A DNA stretch of 64,000 nt from Rhizobium phaseoli (lineage in GTDB: Bacteria > Pseudomonadota > Alphaproteobacteria > Rhizobiales > Rhizobiaceae), in assembly GCF_003985125.1 (NCBI RefSeq), contig NZ_ML133581.1:62001-126000 (forward strand). The letters run 5' to 3'. The translations under genes and the position numbers were made by a program. Below the pieces are notes generated by a model. The model saw only the letters and a list, made by a program, of their open reading frames with translations, was not told the DNA's origin and ran no database searches. Positions 24,331-34,224 of the stretch are shown here, in pieces. Numbering within the stretch: position 1 is the first letter of the stretch; every line of letters starts with the position of its first letter.

Positions 24331-25386
24331 ATGACGCAAGCACCACTTCTTTCCATCGTCGCTCCTTGCCATAACGAGGAAGAGGGGCTGCGCGAATTCT
24401 GCCGCCGCGCGGCTGCTGCCGCGCAAAGCGTCGCCGACGATGCCTTCGAGATTATCCTCGTTGACGACGGTTCCTCCGACGGCACCTGGGAGATCATTTC
24501 GGAACTGGCGGCGAAGCTTCCGCAGGTGCTCGGCGTTCGTCTGTTGCGCAATCACGGCCACCAGCTCGCATCGACGGCAGGGCTTTCCGCCTCGCGCGGT
24601 GAGCGCGTGCTCTTGATTGACGCCGATCTTCAGGACCCGCCCGAGCTGCTCTTGATGATGATGCCGATCATGGAGCGCGGGGCCGACGTCGTCTACGGTC
24701 AGCGCACCCGTCGCGAAGGCGAAACCTGGTTCAAGCTCGCCACGGCTTCGCTGTTCTATCGCACGCTCTCCAGGCTCGCTTCCGTGACCATTCCGCGCGA
24801 TACCGGCGATTTCCGGCTGATGCGCCGGCGCGTCGTCGATATCCTGCTGGTGATGCCGGAACGCGACCGCTTCATCCGCGGCATGGTCAGCTGGATCGGC
24901 GGGCGGCAGGTGGCGCTGCCCTATGAGCGCGACGCCCGTTTTGCCGGCACGACCAAATATCCGCTGCGCAAGATGATCAATTTCGCGCTCGATGCGATCA
25001 CCAGCTTCTCGACCACGCCGCTGCGCATCGCCACATGGCTCGGCATGATCAGCGCCGGCGTCGCGATGGCGCTGCTCGTCTATACCTTCGTGCGCTGGCT
25101 GCAGGGCGAAACGGTCACCGGCTGGTCGTCGATCATGGCCGCCGTCAGTGCCTTCAGCGCCATCCAGCTGATCTGCATCGGCATCATCGGCGAATATCTC
25201 GGCCGTCTCGTGCAGGAGAGCAAGAAGCGGCCGATGTTCATGATAGAGACGATCCTGCGCGGCGGCGAACAGGCCGAGCTGCCGACGGCCTTTTCGGAAA
25301 TGGGCACCGGCGACAAGCGCGCCGCGCTAGATGCGGCTTTTGCCTCAGGCGAACCACGCCCGAAGAACAACAGTCGGGCCGGATGA
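24331..25386 (+). CDS. GT2 family glycosyltransferase, DPM1/GtrB/ArnC-like
   Basis: 351 residues. The N-terminal GT2 domain has LLSIVAPCHNEEEGLREF, IILVDDGSSDGTWE and the DxD-type LLIDADLQDPPEL, with PRDTGDFRLMRR further on. Two C-terminal membrane helices (TWLGMISAGVAMALLVYTFV and AVSAFSAIQLICIGIIGEYL) are typical of polyprenyl-phosphate sugar transferases. It probably loads a sugar onto undecaprenyl phosphate on the inner face. It overlaps the next membrane gene (ATGATGA). Confidence 0.92.
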   Translation: MTQAPLLSIVAPCHNEEEGLREFCRRAAAAAQSVADDAFEIILVDDGSSDGTWEIISELAAKLPQVLGVRLLRNHGHQLASTAGLSASRGERVLLIDADLQDPPELLLMMMPIMERGADVVYGQRTRREGETWFKLATASLFYRTLSRLASVTIPRDTGDFRLMRRRVVDILLVMPERDRFIRGMVSWIGGRQVALPYERDARFAGTTKYPLRKMINFALDAITSFSTTPLRIATWLGMISAGVAMALLVYTFVRWLQGETVTGWSSIMAAVSAFSAIQLICIGIIGEYLGRLVQESKKRPMFMIETILRGGEQAELPTAFSEMGTGDKRAALDAAFASGEPRPKNNSRAG

Positions 25387-27068
25387 TGGACCGGATTGCT
25401 GCGCCTGTTCATGCGGCACCCGGGCCTGAGGATCTGACCGCCCGGCAAGATTCCACGGTTGCGATCATTGCTTTCGTGGCGCTTGCCGCGGCCCTGGTGG
25501 TGCTGTTCCGCTTTCCGCCGGTTCTCGATTACGCCAACCACTACGCCCGCATCTGGCTGCTTTCCGGCGGTATCGGCGAGGAGCCGTTTCCCGAGATCTA
25601 CGCGATCGATTGGAACCGCACCTTCACCAATGTCGGGATCGATCTTCTGGCGGCCTGGATAGGCCCGCTTGTCGGCGCCGACCGGCTGGCGCGCGCCTTG
25701 CTTTTCCTGGCGATCGTGCTGCCGCCGCTCGGCGCGATTGCGCTGCACCGGGTGCTGTTCGGCGGCCGGCACTATTGGCAGATCGCCATGCTCTCGCTCG
25801 GCTGGTGCGCGACGATGGTCGGCGGCTTCATCAATTTCCAGATCGGCCTCGGCATGGCCTTGTTCTTCGCCTGCGCCGACCTGCGGCTGCAGCGTGGAAA
25901 TCCGGCATTGCTGTTTGCCTGGCGGCTTGCCGCCGCGCTGATGCTGACGGTGATGCACATCTTCTCCCTCGGCTTCTATATGGTTGTTGTCTGCGGCCTC
26001 GAATTTTCCTGGCGTTTCGACATCTTGCGGTCGAAGGCGGGGCTGATGCGGCTCGCCGGCCGTTTGACGCTGGCGATCGGCGCCTGCGCTCTGCCGCCGC
26101 TTGCGCTCTATCTGCGCACTACCGCCTTGCCGAATGCCGGCGGCGATGGCCTTGGGCTGGTCTGGAACGATGGCATCGTCCCGATCGTCATGAACCTGCT
26201 TTCCGCCATCACCACCTATGTCCCGGTCGTCGATGTCCTGCTGGTTCTGCCGCTGATCCTCATCTGCACGCGTGCCGCACGCGCCGGCGACATCCGCATG
26301 CATGCTGGGCTTGCGGTTGCCGCCTGCGGGCTGCTGCTTCTCTCCTGCATCTCACCGCTCCACATGCTCGGCACCGGATGGATCAGCTGGCGCTTTCCTG
26401 TTATGGCGGCGCTCGTCGCCATGGCAATGGTGTGCCCCTTCGCCAATCTGACGCGCCGCCAGGCGCTGTTGCTGGCGCTTATCGTCAACATCGCGGTTTT
26501 CGGCCGGACCGGCTGGATCGGCTGGAACTGGTGGCTGGCGCAGAAGGACGTCGCTGCCGTCGAGACCGTGCTCAAAAAGGTGCCGGCCGGTGCGGCCATT
26601 CTGCCCCTGGGGAACGAAGCCGAGATCGTCGGCGGCTTTGCCCATTCCAACCGGCATTTTGCCTGGGGACTGGACACTTTCCGGCATCTGCCGACGCTCG
26701 CCGTGCCCTTTTCGCATGCTTTCGTGCCGACGCTGTTCACGGCCAAAGGCAAGCAGCCGCTCACCGTTCTGCCGCCCTGGTCGGAGATCGCGGTTCCCGA
26801 GGGCAATCTCGTGTCGATCGGCGTGCTTTCCTGTCCTGAGATGATGCAGGTATACAAAGCCTATGCGCCTTATCTCTCCGACTGGCGCGGACGTTTCGAT
26901 TTCATCCTCGTCGCCAATGCCGATATTCCCGACCGTTATGTCGGCACCACGATGCCGGCCGGCCTGACGCTGGTCGAGGATGCCGGTTTCGCCAAGCTCT
27001 ACGCGATCGACAAGGCGGCGCCGGCGGAACCTCTTTCGGGGCCTGCCGGTTGCGCGGCGGCTCTATGA
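25383..27068 (+). CDS. Large multi-spanning membrane protein, possible GT-C type transferase
   Basis: 561 residues from the ATG at 25383, overlapping the GT2 stop. About 10 membrane helices are followed by a soluble C-terminal part of about 140 residues. The first loop contains DYANHYARIWLLSGG, where acidic/His residues after helix 1 recall GT-C enzymes, but no firm family motif is seen. Coupling to a GtrB-like transferase suggests it uses or flips the lipid-linked sugar. Its end overlaps the convergent SorC gene by 6 bases. Confidence 0.75.
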   Translation: MMDRIAAPVHAAPGPEDLTARQDSTVAIIAFVALAAALVVLFRFPPVLDYANHYARIWLLSGGIGEEPFPEIYAIDWNRTFTNVGIDLLAAWIGPLVGADRLARALLFLAIVLPPLGAIALHRVLFGGRHYWQIAMLSLGWCATMVGGFINFQIGLGMALFFACADLRLQRGNPALLFAWRLAAALMLTVMHIFSLGFYMVVVCGLEFSWRFDILRSKAGLMRLAGRLTLAIGACALPPLALYLRTTALPNAGGDGLGLVWNDGIVPIVMNLLSAITTYVPVVDVLLVLPLILICTRAARAGDIRMHAGLAVAACGLLLLSCISPLHMLGTGWISWRFPVMAALVAMAMVCPFANLTRRQALLLALIVNIAVFGRTGWIGWNWWLAQKDVAAVETVLKKVPAGAAILPLGNEAEIVGGFAHSNRHFAWGLDTFRHLPTLAVPFSHAFVPTLFTAKGKQPLTVLPPWSEIAVPEGNLVSIGVLSCPEMMQVYKAYAPYLSDWRGRFDFILVANADIPDRYVGTTMPAGLTLVEDAGFAKLYAIDKAAPAEPLSGPAGCAAAL

Positions 27069-28067
27069 ACCGCTGCCTGTCCTGAGATCGAGTGCAAGCT
27101 GTCGCGCCTGGCGGGCCGTGTCCTCGTCGCAGATCAGCACGTTGCCCAGGCCGGACAGCAGCACGGCGGCGATGGCCTGCGCCTTGTTCAGGCCGCCAGA
27201 GGCGAAGATGACGTTCGGAATGGCGCGCAGGGCTTCGAGTTCGGGCGCGATCGCGCATCTGTTGATCGCATGTTCGATCGGCCGCCCTGTCTTGTCGACG
27301 AATTGGCCGAGAACGTCGCCGCAGGCGCCGGCTGCAACCAGTTCCTCGATGTTGATGATGCTCGGCAGGCCATAGCGCATCAGCAGCGAGCGTTCGGTCA
27401 TGTCGCCAATGCTGAGCACGATGACGTCATTGGCCTCGATCTGGCGAAAGGCCGTTTCGAAGACATCCTGGCGGATGATCGCGGTGCGCGACTCGGGGCT
27501 GCCAGCGTAGATCGGCGCTGCCAGATAGGCGCATTCGGCATTGAGTTGGCGGGCGAGATCGCTTGCGATATCGAACGTATTGATTTCGATGCCGTGTGTC
27601 AGCCCGCCCATGACCGAGTTGACGCAGAGATCGGGCCGTCTCAGCGACGGCATGTGGCGCACCATTTCGCGCAGCGTCGCCCCCCAGCCGACGCCGACGC
27701 CGCGGATGTTCCCGCCGTTCAGCAATTGCACGAGATAATCGGCGGCAGCCTGGCCGAGCAGGACGGGGATCAGTTCCGCATCCTCGGGCGTCGGTACGAT
27801 GATCGCGCGATTGAGGTTGAATTCCGCCGCCAGCTGCTGCTCCAGGGCGACGCAGGAGGTCAGCCGGGAATTGAGCGTGATCGTCACGAGGCCGGAGCGG
27901 CGCGCCTCGGCAATGATCTTGTTGACGCGAAGCCGGTTGGTCGACAGCGCTTCGGCGATCTCGCCCTGCGTGCGTCCCTCCATGTAATAGAGCCAGACCA
28001 CGCGTACCTGCATCTGCTCGTCGGGCAGCGCTATGGGCGCGAGAGAAGCACTTCGGTTCTGTGACAT
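27063..28067 (-). CDS. SorC/DeoR-type sugar-responsive transcriptional regulator
   Basis: 334 residues. The N-terminal HTH is VVWLYYMEGRTQGEIAEALS followed by RLRVNKIIAEARRSGLV. The SorC sugar-phosphate-binding domain follows (VGVGWGATLREMVRHMP, then VIFASGGLNKAQAIAAVL). It lies downstream of the ABC ATPase gene on the same strand. It is the natural candidate regulator of the importer and kinase genes on both sides of the 29.2 kb divergent promoter. Confidence 0.9.
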   Translation of the reverse strand: MSQNRSASLAPIALPDEQMQVRVVWLYYMEGRTQGEIAEALSTNRLRVNKIIAEARRSGLVTITLNSRLTSCVALEQQLAAEFNLNRAIIVPTPEDAELIPVLLGQAAADYLVQLLNGGNIRGVGVGWGATLREMVRHMPSLRRPDLCVNSVMGGLTHGIEINTFDIASDLARQLNAECAYLAAPIYAGSPESRTAIIRQDVFETAFRQIEANDVIVLSIGDMTERSLLMRYGLPSIINIEELVAAGACGDVLGQFVDKTGRPIEHAINRCAIAPELEALRAIPNVIFASGGLNKAQAIAAVLLSGLGNVLICDEDTARQARQLALDLRTGSGS

Positions 28068-28148
28068 GCGATAAACTGCGCCTCCGCTTCGACGCCATGG
28101 ATCTCAAATCCCCGGCGCTTGTCAATCGCAGGGGCTCTCGGTCAGCCG

Positions 28149-29183
28149 TCAATCGGTTCGCCGCCCCGTCGTCCTGTTGAAGGGATGCAGGTCATTCTTT
28201 CGCACATGACAGGACATGCGCTCGCCTTCCTGCAGGTGCCGATCGGTGGGGACGCTCGCCACGATGCGCCTATCGCTGCCGTCGATGCGCAGATGCACGT
28301 TGTTCTCGTCGCCGACGGTCTCGATCAATTCGACATAAGCGTCGAACCGAAGATCGTGCGCCGATCCGGCGCCGAGATCGACCGCACCCGGCCTGATGCC
28401 GACGAGATCCGTATCCCTCGGCAGCGGGAGGTCGCAGGGGCCGAGCTCGTCCAGATCGATGAGGTTCATCGGCGGAGAACCGATGAAGCCGGCAACGAAG
28501 ACAGTTTCGGGGCGGCGATAGACCTCGATCGGCGTGCCGATCTGCTCGATCCGGCCGCCATTCATGACGACCAGCCGGTCGGCCAGCGTCATGGCCTCGA
28601 GCTGGTCGTGCGTGACGTAGAGGCTGGTCGTCTTCAGCTGCCGCTGCAACCTGCGGATTTCGACGCGCATCTGCACGCGAAGCTTGGCATCGAGATTGGA
28701 CAGAGGCTCGTCGAACAGGAAGGCGGCGGGATCGCGGACGATGGCGCGGCCCATGGCGACGCGCTGGCGCTGGCCGCCGGAAAGCTGGCGAGGGCGCCGC
28801 TCCAGGAACTCGCCGATCTCCAGAATGCCGGCGGCGTTGGCGATCCGCCGGTCGATCTCGCCGCGTGGCACGCGGCGGTTCTTGAGCCCGTATTCGAGGT
28901 TTTGCCGAACGGTCATGTGGGGATAGAGCGCGTAGTTCTGGAAGACCATGGCGATGTTGCGGTCGGCCGGATCGACATGGCCGACGTCGTTTCCTGCGAT
29001 CCTGAGGTGGCCCGAGCTGATGGCTTCGAGGCCGGCAATCATCCGCAGCAAGGTCGATTTCCCGCATCCCGAAGGCCCGACCAGCACGATCATTTCGCCG
29101 TCGGCAACGCTGAGATTGATCCCCTTTACCGCGGGAACCGCGCCGTAATTCTTCTTCAAGTCGATGAGTTCGATCGCTGCCAT
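28149..29183 (-). CDS. ugpC: ABC importer ATP-binding protein, UgpC/MalK type
   Basis: 344 residues from the ATG at 29183, chosen for the AAGGAGG directly upstream. Walker A is [11 protein letters not shown], the ABC signature [17 protein letters not shown], Walker [16 protein letters not shown] and the switch His [11 protein letters not shown]. The C-terminal regulatory OB domains ([11 protein letters not shown]) are present. It energises the UgpB/A/E-like proteins encoded divergently. That split arrangement (ATPase with SorC on one strand, the rest on the other) differs from the usual single ugpBAEC operon. Confidence 0.92.
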   Translation of the reverse strand: MAAIELIDLKKNYGAVPAVKGINLSVADGEMIVLVGPSGCGKSTLLRMIAGLEAISSGHLRIAGNDVGHVDPADRNIAMVFQNYALYPHMTVRQNLEYGLKNRRVPRGEIDRRIANAAGILEIGEFLERRPRQLSGGQRQRVAMGRAIVRDPAAFLFDEPLSNLDAKLRVQMRVEIRRLQRQLKTTSLYVTHDQLEAMTLADRLVVMNGGRIEQIGTPIEVYRRPETVFVAGFIGSPPMNLIDLDELGPCDLPLPRDTDLVGIRPGAVDLGAGSAHDLRFDAYVELIETVGDENNVHLRIDGSDRRIVASVPTDRHLQEGERMSCHVRKNDLHPFNRTTGRRTD

Positions 29184-29207
29184 GGCATCCTCCTTCGTCG
29201 TCGTCAT

Positions 29208-29239
29208 ACATTTGTAACACGCTATTGACATTTGTAACA
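29208..29239. promoter_or_regulatory. Direct repeat ACATTTGTAACA x2, candidate SorC operator
   Basis: Identical 12-mers at 29208-29219 and 29228-29239, 20 bp start to start, so on nearly the same helix face. They lie in the divergent promoter between the ATPase and solute-binding protein genes. No Pho box (CTGTCAT repeats with 11-bp period) is visible, so control by the neighbouring SorC protein is more likely than PhoB. Confidence 0.55.
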
Positions 29240-29334
29240 AGTAACCCCAACCTTGTTTTATCGCCACTCTGGGAGGGGTTGATCGGCGCTAAGTGCGCTG
29301 GTCGGCGAACAACGGCTATGGAGAGGAAAACGAA

Positions 29335-30693
29335 ATGACGGCAAAGTCTTCGATAGGTGCCAGCATGGGGCGGACGATCCGCTCGTTCGCGGCGGGCGCG
29401 GCTCTGGTGACGCTCGGATTGGCAGCTGCGGGTGACGCCAGCGCGGCCGATCGCGTAAAGATCGAATGGTGGAATGCGGCAGGCGGGCGCCTCGCCGAGA
29501 TCACCAACAAGCTGATTTCGGATTTCAACGCCTCGCAGGACAAATACGAGGTCGTCGGCATCGGCAAAGGCAATTACGAGGAGACCATGGCGGCGATGGT
29601 GGCCGCCTACCGCGTCCACCAGCAGCCGGTGCTGATCCAGGCCGCCGAGCGCGGTTTCCTCACCATGTATAATTCCGGCGCCATCATTCCGGTGCCGCAG
29701 CTGATGGAAAAGGAAGGCTACAAGATCGACTGGAACGATTTCGTCGCGCCGGTCGCCGGTTTTTACCTGGTCGACGGCAAGCCGGCGGCGATGCCCTTCA
29801 ACAGCTCGACGCCGATCTTCTGGTACAATGCCGATCACTTCAAGGCAGCCGGCTTCGACAAGCCGGGCGAGACCTGGCAGGAGCTCGACAAGCAGCTGCG
29901 GGCCATCAAGGAGAAGGGCGTTTCGAAGTGCCAGATGGCGCTTGCGAACGACTTCTACTGGAGCCTGATCGAGAATTATGCGGCGATTCAGGACCAGCCC
30001 TACGGCACCAATGCGAATGGCTTCGGCGGCCTCGACACCGAATTCATCTTCAACAAGAGCCCGCTCGTCGTCGGCCAGGTGACGCGTCTCAAGACCTGGC
30101 TCGACGCCGGCATCCTGCAGATCGCCGGGCAGGGACTCTCGCCCGACCAGCTCTTCACCTCGGGCACCTGCTCGACCTATGTGGCCTCCACCGCGGCGCA
30201 TGCTGCCGTCGAAAGCGGTGCGAAATTCAATTGGAGCGCAACCTTCCTGCCGCATGAGGAGGGTATCCAGCCGAAGAACAGCACCATCGGCGGCGGCGCA
30301 CTCTGGGTCCTGAAAGGCAAGTCGGAGGAGGAATATGCGGGTGCCGCCGCCTTCCTGAACTTCCTCGCCTCACCGAAGACGCAGGTCTGGTGGAGCAAGC
30401 AGACTGGCTATGTGCCGGTGACGAATGCCGCCTACGCACAGGCCAAGTCCGAAGGCTATTTCAAGGATCACCCGACCCGCGAAATCGCCATTCTCCAGCT
30501 GACGCGCGGCACGCCGAGCGATAATTCGCGCGGTTTCCGCTTCGGCAATCATAACCAGTCGATGGCGCTTCTGGTGGAAGAGATCCAGGGTGTGTGGACC
30601 GGCCGGAAGACTCCGCAGCAGGCGCTCGATGCGGCAGCGGCGCGCGGCAACCAGATCCTTCGCCAGTATGAGCAGCTTCATGCAGCAAAGTAG
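29335..30693 (+). CDS. ugpB: ABC importer periplasmic solute-binding protein, UgpB-like
   Basis: 452 residues with a signal peptide ending DASAAD. It follows E. coli UgpB closely along the chain: YEVVGIGKGNYEETMAAMVA, MPFNSSTPIFWYNADHFKAA, NSTIGGGALWVLKGKSEEEY and the C-terminal VWTGRKTPQQALDAAAARGN. The UgpB ligand stretch HSMEG is replaced by NAAGG here, so the substrate may not be glycerol-3-phosphate. Start at the ATG at 29335 with GGAGAGG upstream. Confidence 0.88.
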   Translation: MTAKSSIGASMGRTIRSFAAGAALVTLGLAAAGDASAADRVKIEWWNAAGGRLAEITNKLISDFNASQDKYEVVGIGKGNYEETMAAMVAAYRVHQQPVLIQAAERGFLTMYNSGAIIPVPQLMEKEGYKIDWNDFVAPVAGFYLVDGKPAAMPFNSSTPIFWYNADHFKAAGFDKPGETWQELDKQLRAIKEKGVSKCQMALANDFYWSLIENYAAIQDQPYGTNANGFGGLDTEFIFNKSPLVVGQVTRLKTWLDAGILQIAGQGLSPDQLFTSGTCSTYVASTAAHAAVESGAKFNWSATFLPHEEGIQPKNSTIGGGALWVLKGKSEEEYAGAAAFLNFLASPKTQVWWSKQTGYVPVTNAAYAQAKSEGYFKDHPTREIAILQLTRGTPSDNSRGFRFGNHNQSMALLVEEIQGVWTGRKTPQQALDAAAARGNQILRQYEQLHAAK

Positions 30694-30697
30694 AACC

Positions 30698-31672
30698 ATG
30701 GGAAAGATGGAAGGCGCCGCCCGGCGCCTTCGCATCCCGGATCTTCTGTCGACAGGCCGCTCGGTCGCGCTTCCTTCGGAAGCCGGGTTGAAGTCCGCCC
30801 ATTTCAACAGGCCTTGGCTTGCCTTCGGCCTGGTCGCGCCGCAGCTGCTGATCCTGCTGTTCTTCTTTTTCATCCCGTCCTACAAGGCGCTGTCGCTCGC
30901 CTTCGTTCAGGTCGATCCCTTCGGCGGCACGCAGATTTTCGTCGGGCTCACGAATTTCTACAATCTCTTCGCAAGCCCGGAATATCGTGGCAGCGCGCTG
31001 TTCACGCTCTGGTTCACCGTTGCCCAGAACGCCGCAACGCTTCTGCTTGCCGGTCTCTTTGCCTTTGCGACCGATTTCGTGATCAGGGGCAGGGGGATCT
31101 ACAAGAGCATCATCCTGCTTCCCTATGCGATCGCGCCTGTAATCTCGGGCGTGATCTGGGCCTTCCTGTTCAATCCGGCGGTGGGGCCGGTCGCGCAGCT
31201 TCTGCATGGGTTCGGTTTCGAATGGGACCCGAACCGGCGGCCTTTCGATGCGCAGCTTCTGGTGACGATCGCCTCGGTCTGGAAGAATGTCTGCTACGAC
31301 TACATCTTCCTTGTCGCGGCATTGCTGGCCGTGCCTGCCTCGCTGCTGGAGGCGGCAAAGCTCGATGGCGCAAGACCCGTGCGGCGCTTCTTCACCATTT
31401 CGCTTCCCCTGATCTCTCCGACGATCTTCTTCCTCGTGGTGATGAACTTCGTCTACGGCCTATTCGAAACCTTCGGCATTATCGACGCGGTCACCCGCGG
31501 CGGCCCGGCGGGGGCGACGAACAGCCTGGTTTACAAGGTCTATCAGGACGGTTTCGTTCAGCTCGATCTCGGCTCGTCGGCCGCTCAATCCGTGCTTCTG
31601 ATGCTGATCGCCATCCTCTTCACCATCGTTCAATTCCGTGCGCTCGAGCGCAGGGTAAATTACCAGGTGTAG
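30698..31672 (+). CDS. ugpA: ABC importer permease, UgpA-like
   Basis: About 324 residues, six membrane helices after a longer than usual N-terminal tail. Contains the permease EAA loop (EAAKLDGARPVRRFFTISLP) that contacts the ATPase. Start taken at the ATG five bases after the ugpB stop; ATGs at 30680 and 30707 are alternatives. Three bases separate it from ugpE. Forms the translocation channel with UgpE. Confidence 0.88.
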   Translation: MGKMEGAARRLRIPDLLSTGRSVALPSEAGLKSAHFNRPWLAFGLVAPQLLILLFFFFIPSYKALSLAFVQVDPFGGTQIFVGLTNFYNLFASPEYRGSALFTLWFTVAQNAATLLLAGLFAFATDFVIRGRGIYKSIILLPYAIAPVISGVIWAFLFNPAVGPVAQLLHGFGFEWDPNRRPFDAQLLVTIASVWKNVCYDYIFLVAALLAVPASLLEAAKLDGARPVRRFFTISLPLISPTIFFLVVMNFVYGLFETFGIIDAVTRGGPAGATNSLVYKVYQDGFVQLDLGSSAAQSVLLMLIAILFTIVQFRALERRVNYQV

Positions 31673-31674
31673 CC

Positions 31675-32595
31675 ATGCCCGAACGCCATCTCGGCCTTTC
31701 GATCTTCTGCCACGCCATATTGCTGATCGGCGCAGTTTTCGTCTGCCTGCCGCTCTACTTCGCCTTCGTCGCCGGCTCGCTCACCTTGCAGGAGGTGCAG
31801 CAGGCGCCGTTCCCGGTCTTGCCCGGCTCGCATTTCTTCGAAAATCTCGCCGCCGCCTGGCAGCAGGGCGAGTTCTCCCAACTGTTCCTGAATTCGATCA
31901 TCGTCACCGCCGGCATCGTCGTCGGCAAGCTGGCGATCTCGCTGATCGCCGCATTCGGCGTCACCTATTTCCGCTTCCCGTTCCGGATGACGGCGTTCTG
32001 GCTGATCTTCGTGTCGCTGATGCTTCCGGTCGAGGTCCGCATCATCCCGACCTATGAGGCGGTCGCCGATGCCGCCGGGCCGGTCCGTTGGCTCGCCGGC
32101 ATCATCGGCCTTTCCGGCGTCGTCGAAGGACTGACGGGATACAGCATCGAAGCCTCGTTGAAATGGAACATGGTCAACAGCTATGCCGGCCTGATCCTGC
32201 CGCTGATCGCCTCTGCCTCGGCAACCTTCCTGTTCCGGCAGTTCTTCCTGACTGTTCCCGACGAGCTTTGCGAGGCGGCCAAGCTCGACGGTGCCGGCCC
32301 CTTGAAGTTCTTCAAGGATATCCTGCTGCCGCTGTCGAGCGCCAATATCGCGGCGCTCTCGATCATCCTGTTTCTCTATGGCTGGAATCAGTATTTGTGG
32401 CCGCTGCTCTTCACCACCGACAAGGAGATGGGAACGGCGGTCCTCGGGCTGAAGCAGCTCGTTCCGGTCTCGGACTCCGCGCCTGCCTGGAATATTGCGA
32501 TGAGCGCTGCGCTGCTCGTCATGCTGCCACCGGCCGCCGTCATTCTCTTCATGCAACGCTGGTTCACCAAGGGGCTGGTGGACTCCGGAAAGTAA
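31675..32595 (+). CDS. ugpE: ABC importer permease, UgpE-like
   Basis: 306 residues, six membrane helices, with the EAA loop CEAAKLDGAGPLKFFKDILL. The region AGPVRWLAGIIGLSGVVEGL between helices looks like an insertion longer than in most MalG-type permeases. It follows ugpA by two bases and precedes the phosphodiesterase gene by 27, in one operon. Confidence 0.88.
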   Translation: MPERHLGLSIFCHAILLIGAVFVCLPLYFAFVAGSLTLQEVQQAPFPVLPGSHFFENLAAAWQQGEFSQLFLNSIIVTAGIVVGKLAISLIAAFGVTYFRFPFRMTAFWLIFVSLMLPVEVRIIPTYEAVADAAGPVRWLAGIIGLSGVVEGLTGYSIEASLKWNMVNSYAGLILPLIASASATFLFRQFFLTVPDELCEAAKLDGAGPLKFFKDILLPLSSANIAALSIILFLYGWNQYLWPLLFTTDKEMGTAVLGLKQLVPVSDSAPAWNIAMSAALLVMLPPAAVILFMQRWFTKGLVDSGK

Positions 32596-32622
32596 CACGA
32601 AATTCCCAAGGATATTCAGACG

Positions 32623-33351
32623 ATGGTGCATATCATCGGCCACCGCGGTGGCCGCAATCTCTGGCCCGAAAACAGTCTTTCGGGCTTCCGCAAACTCGCG
32701 CAAATGCCGGTCGATGGCGTGGAATTCGACATCCACCTGACGCGCTCGGGCGAAATGCTGGTCATTCACGACCCGACGCTCGAACGCACGACGGATGCGC
32801 GCGGCCCGGTCGCCGATCTCGGCCCCGGAAAACATCGCGAAGTCCGCCTCAAGGATAGCGACAGGGAGGTGATCCCGACCTTGGAAGAGGTGTTAGCTGT
32901 CTTCAAGGCCACGCCGCTCGAGCTTCATATCGAACTGAAGACCCATGCCGACGGGACGCCTTACGAAGGGCTGGCCGCCAAGGCATTCGCCGCCGTCGAT
33001 CGGCTTGGTCTGATCGAGCGGTCGATCCTGACGAGCTTTCATCCCGATGTGCTTGCCGATATCCGCAAGGCCGCGCCCGGAATTCGCACCCTGTCGTCCT
33101 TCGACGCCAATTCGGCCGAGCGTCTCGGCCTTGCGAGCGGCCTCAGCCTGATGAAGCAGTGCTCGGATATTATCGCAATCGAGAAGTCGCTGCTTCAGGC
33201 GAAGTGGGACGAGATCACCCAACTCGTGCCGCTCGACCGGCTCGGCGCCTGGGTTCCGAACGAGATGAGCGATCTCGAATACTGGCTTGCCAAACCGATC
33301 CGGCAGATCACCACGGACCGGCCGGATCTCGCCTTGCAGGCGCGGAGGTGA
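32623..33351 (+). CDS. ugpQ: Glycerophosphodiester phosphodiesterase
   Basis: 242 residues, TIM-barrel GDPD. The N-terminal HIIGHRGGRNLWPENSLSGF gives the catalytic His and Arg; VEFDIHLTRSGEMLVIHDPT supplies the metal-binding E/D and second His; HIELK supplies the later Glu. No signal peptide, so cytoplasmic. It splits glycerophosphodiesters imported by the transporter into glycerol-3-phosphate and an alcohol, which supports a Ugp-like role for the operon. Confidence 0.92.
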   Translation: MVHIIGHRGGRNLWPENSLSGFRKLAQMPVDGVEFDIHLTRSGEMLVIHDPTLERTTDARGPVADLGPGKHREVRLKDSDREVIPTLEEVLAVFKATPLELHIELKTHADGTPYEGLAAKAFAAVDRLGLIERSILTSFHPDVLADIRKAAPGIRTLSSFDANSAERLGLASGLSLMKQCSDIIAIEKSLLQAKWDEITQLVPLDRLGAWVPNEMSDLEYWLAKPIRQITTDRPDLALQARR

Positions 33352-33354
33352 GGC

Positions 33355-34071
33355 ATGCTCGATAGCCGCATCGATCATCCCGGTACCCGAGGCGCCATGG
33401 ACAGCATCGACCTCGTGATCTTCGATTGCGACGGCGTGCTGATCGACAGCGAGCCGATCGCCAGCCGCACGCTCGCGGAAACGCTGCAAGGCGCGGGCAT
33501 TGCGATCAGCGCGGCGGAGGCCCATGTCAAATTCACCGGCAATTCGGAAAGCATCATCGCCGAAATGTGCCGGCGCGAATACGGCATCGCCGACGTCGCC
33601 GCGCTGTTCGCGAGGTGGCATCGTCATCTGTTCGAGGAATTCGCGCGCTCGCTGACGCCGATTGCCGGCATTGCCGAGGTTGTCAACAGGCTCGACCGCC
33701 CGAAATGCGTCGCCTCGAACAGCACGATGCAGCGGCTGCGCAACAGCCTGGGCAAGCTCGATCTCTGGAGCGCCTTCGAAGAGGGCGTGTTCAGCGCCGA
33801 AGTTGTCTCGCGGCCGAAGCCGGCGCCGGATCTGCTGCTGCATTGCGCCGAGCGTTTCCGGGCCCGCCCGGGCAAGTCAGTCATGATCGACGACAGCGTC
33901 CACGGCGTGGCGGCGGCAATCGCCGCAGGCATGACGGCCATCGGTTTCGTCGATCCGGCCGATCCGAGGCCCGGTCGCCGCGCGGTGCTCGATGCCGCCG
34001 GAGCTGCCGCCGTCGCGACAGGGGCAGGGGAGCTGACCGCCATTCTGGAAAATGTCGGAGGCAGGCTGTGA
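33355..34071 (+). CDS. HAD-superfamily phosphatase (beta-PGM/GPP subfamily)
   Basis: 238 residues with all HAD motifs: VIFDCDGVLIDSEPIA (I), VASNSTMQRLR (II), RPKPAPDLLLH (III, Lys) and VMIDDSVHGVAAAI (IV). The helical cap after motif I marks subclass IA. The start at 33355 has a perfect GGAGGTGA. It follows the phosphodiesterase directly, so a substrate such as glycerol-3-phosphate or another imported sugar phosphate is likely but not proven. Confidence 0.88.
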   Translation: MLDSRIDHPGTRGAMDSIDLVIFDCDGVLIDSEPIASRTLAETLQGAGIAISAAEAHVKFTGNSESIIAEMCRREYGIADVAALFARWHRHLFEEFARSLTPIAGIAEVVNRLDRPKCVASNSTMQRLRNSLGKLDLWSAFEEGVFSAEVVSRPKPAPDLLLHCAERFRARPGKSVMIDDSVHGVAAAIAAGMTAIGFVDPADPRPGRRAVLDAAGAAAVATGAGELTAILENVGGRL

Positions 34072-34224
34072 CGGCGAGCTTGCCAGCGCGCGTTCACCTT
34101 GCCATGTCGCCGCGACCGCGTAATGTCAGCGTCCCCGGAGGCGGCGGTCTTTCCAGGCACAGACTTTGAAATCCGGCCGCAGCTGCCCATCAACCCGATC
34201 CCTGGCGATCTGAAACGAGAGACC

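Noticed and set aside
29208-29239. Pho box in front of the ugp-like genes
   Set aside because: The repeat period is 20 bp and the sequence is not CTGTCAT-like, so it was assigned as a SorC operator candidate instead.
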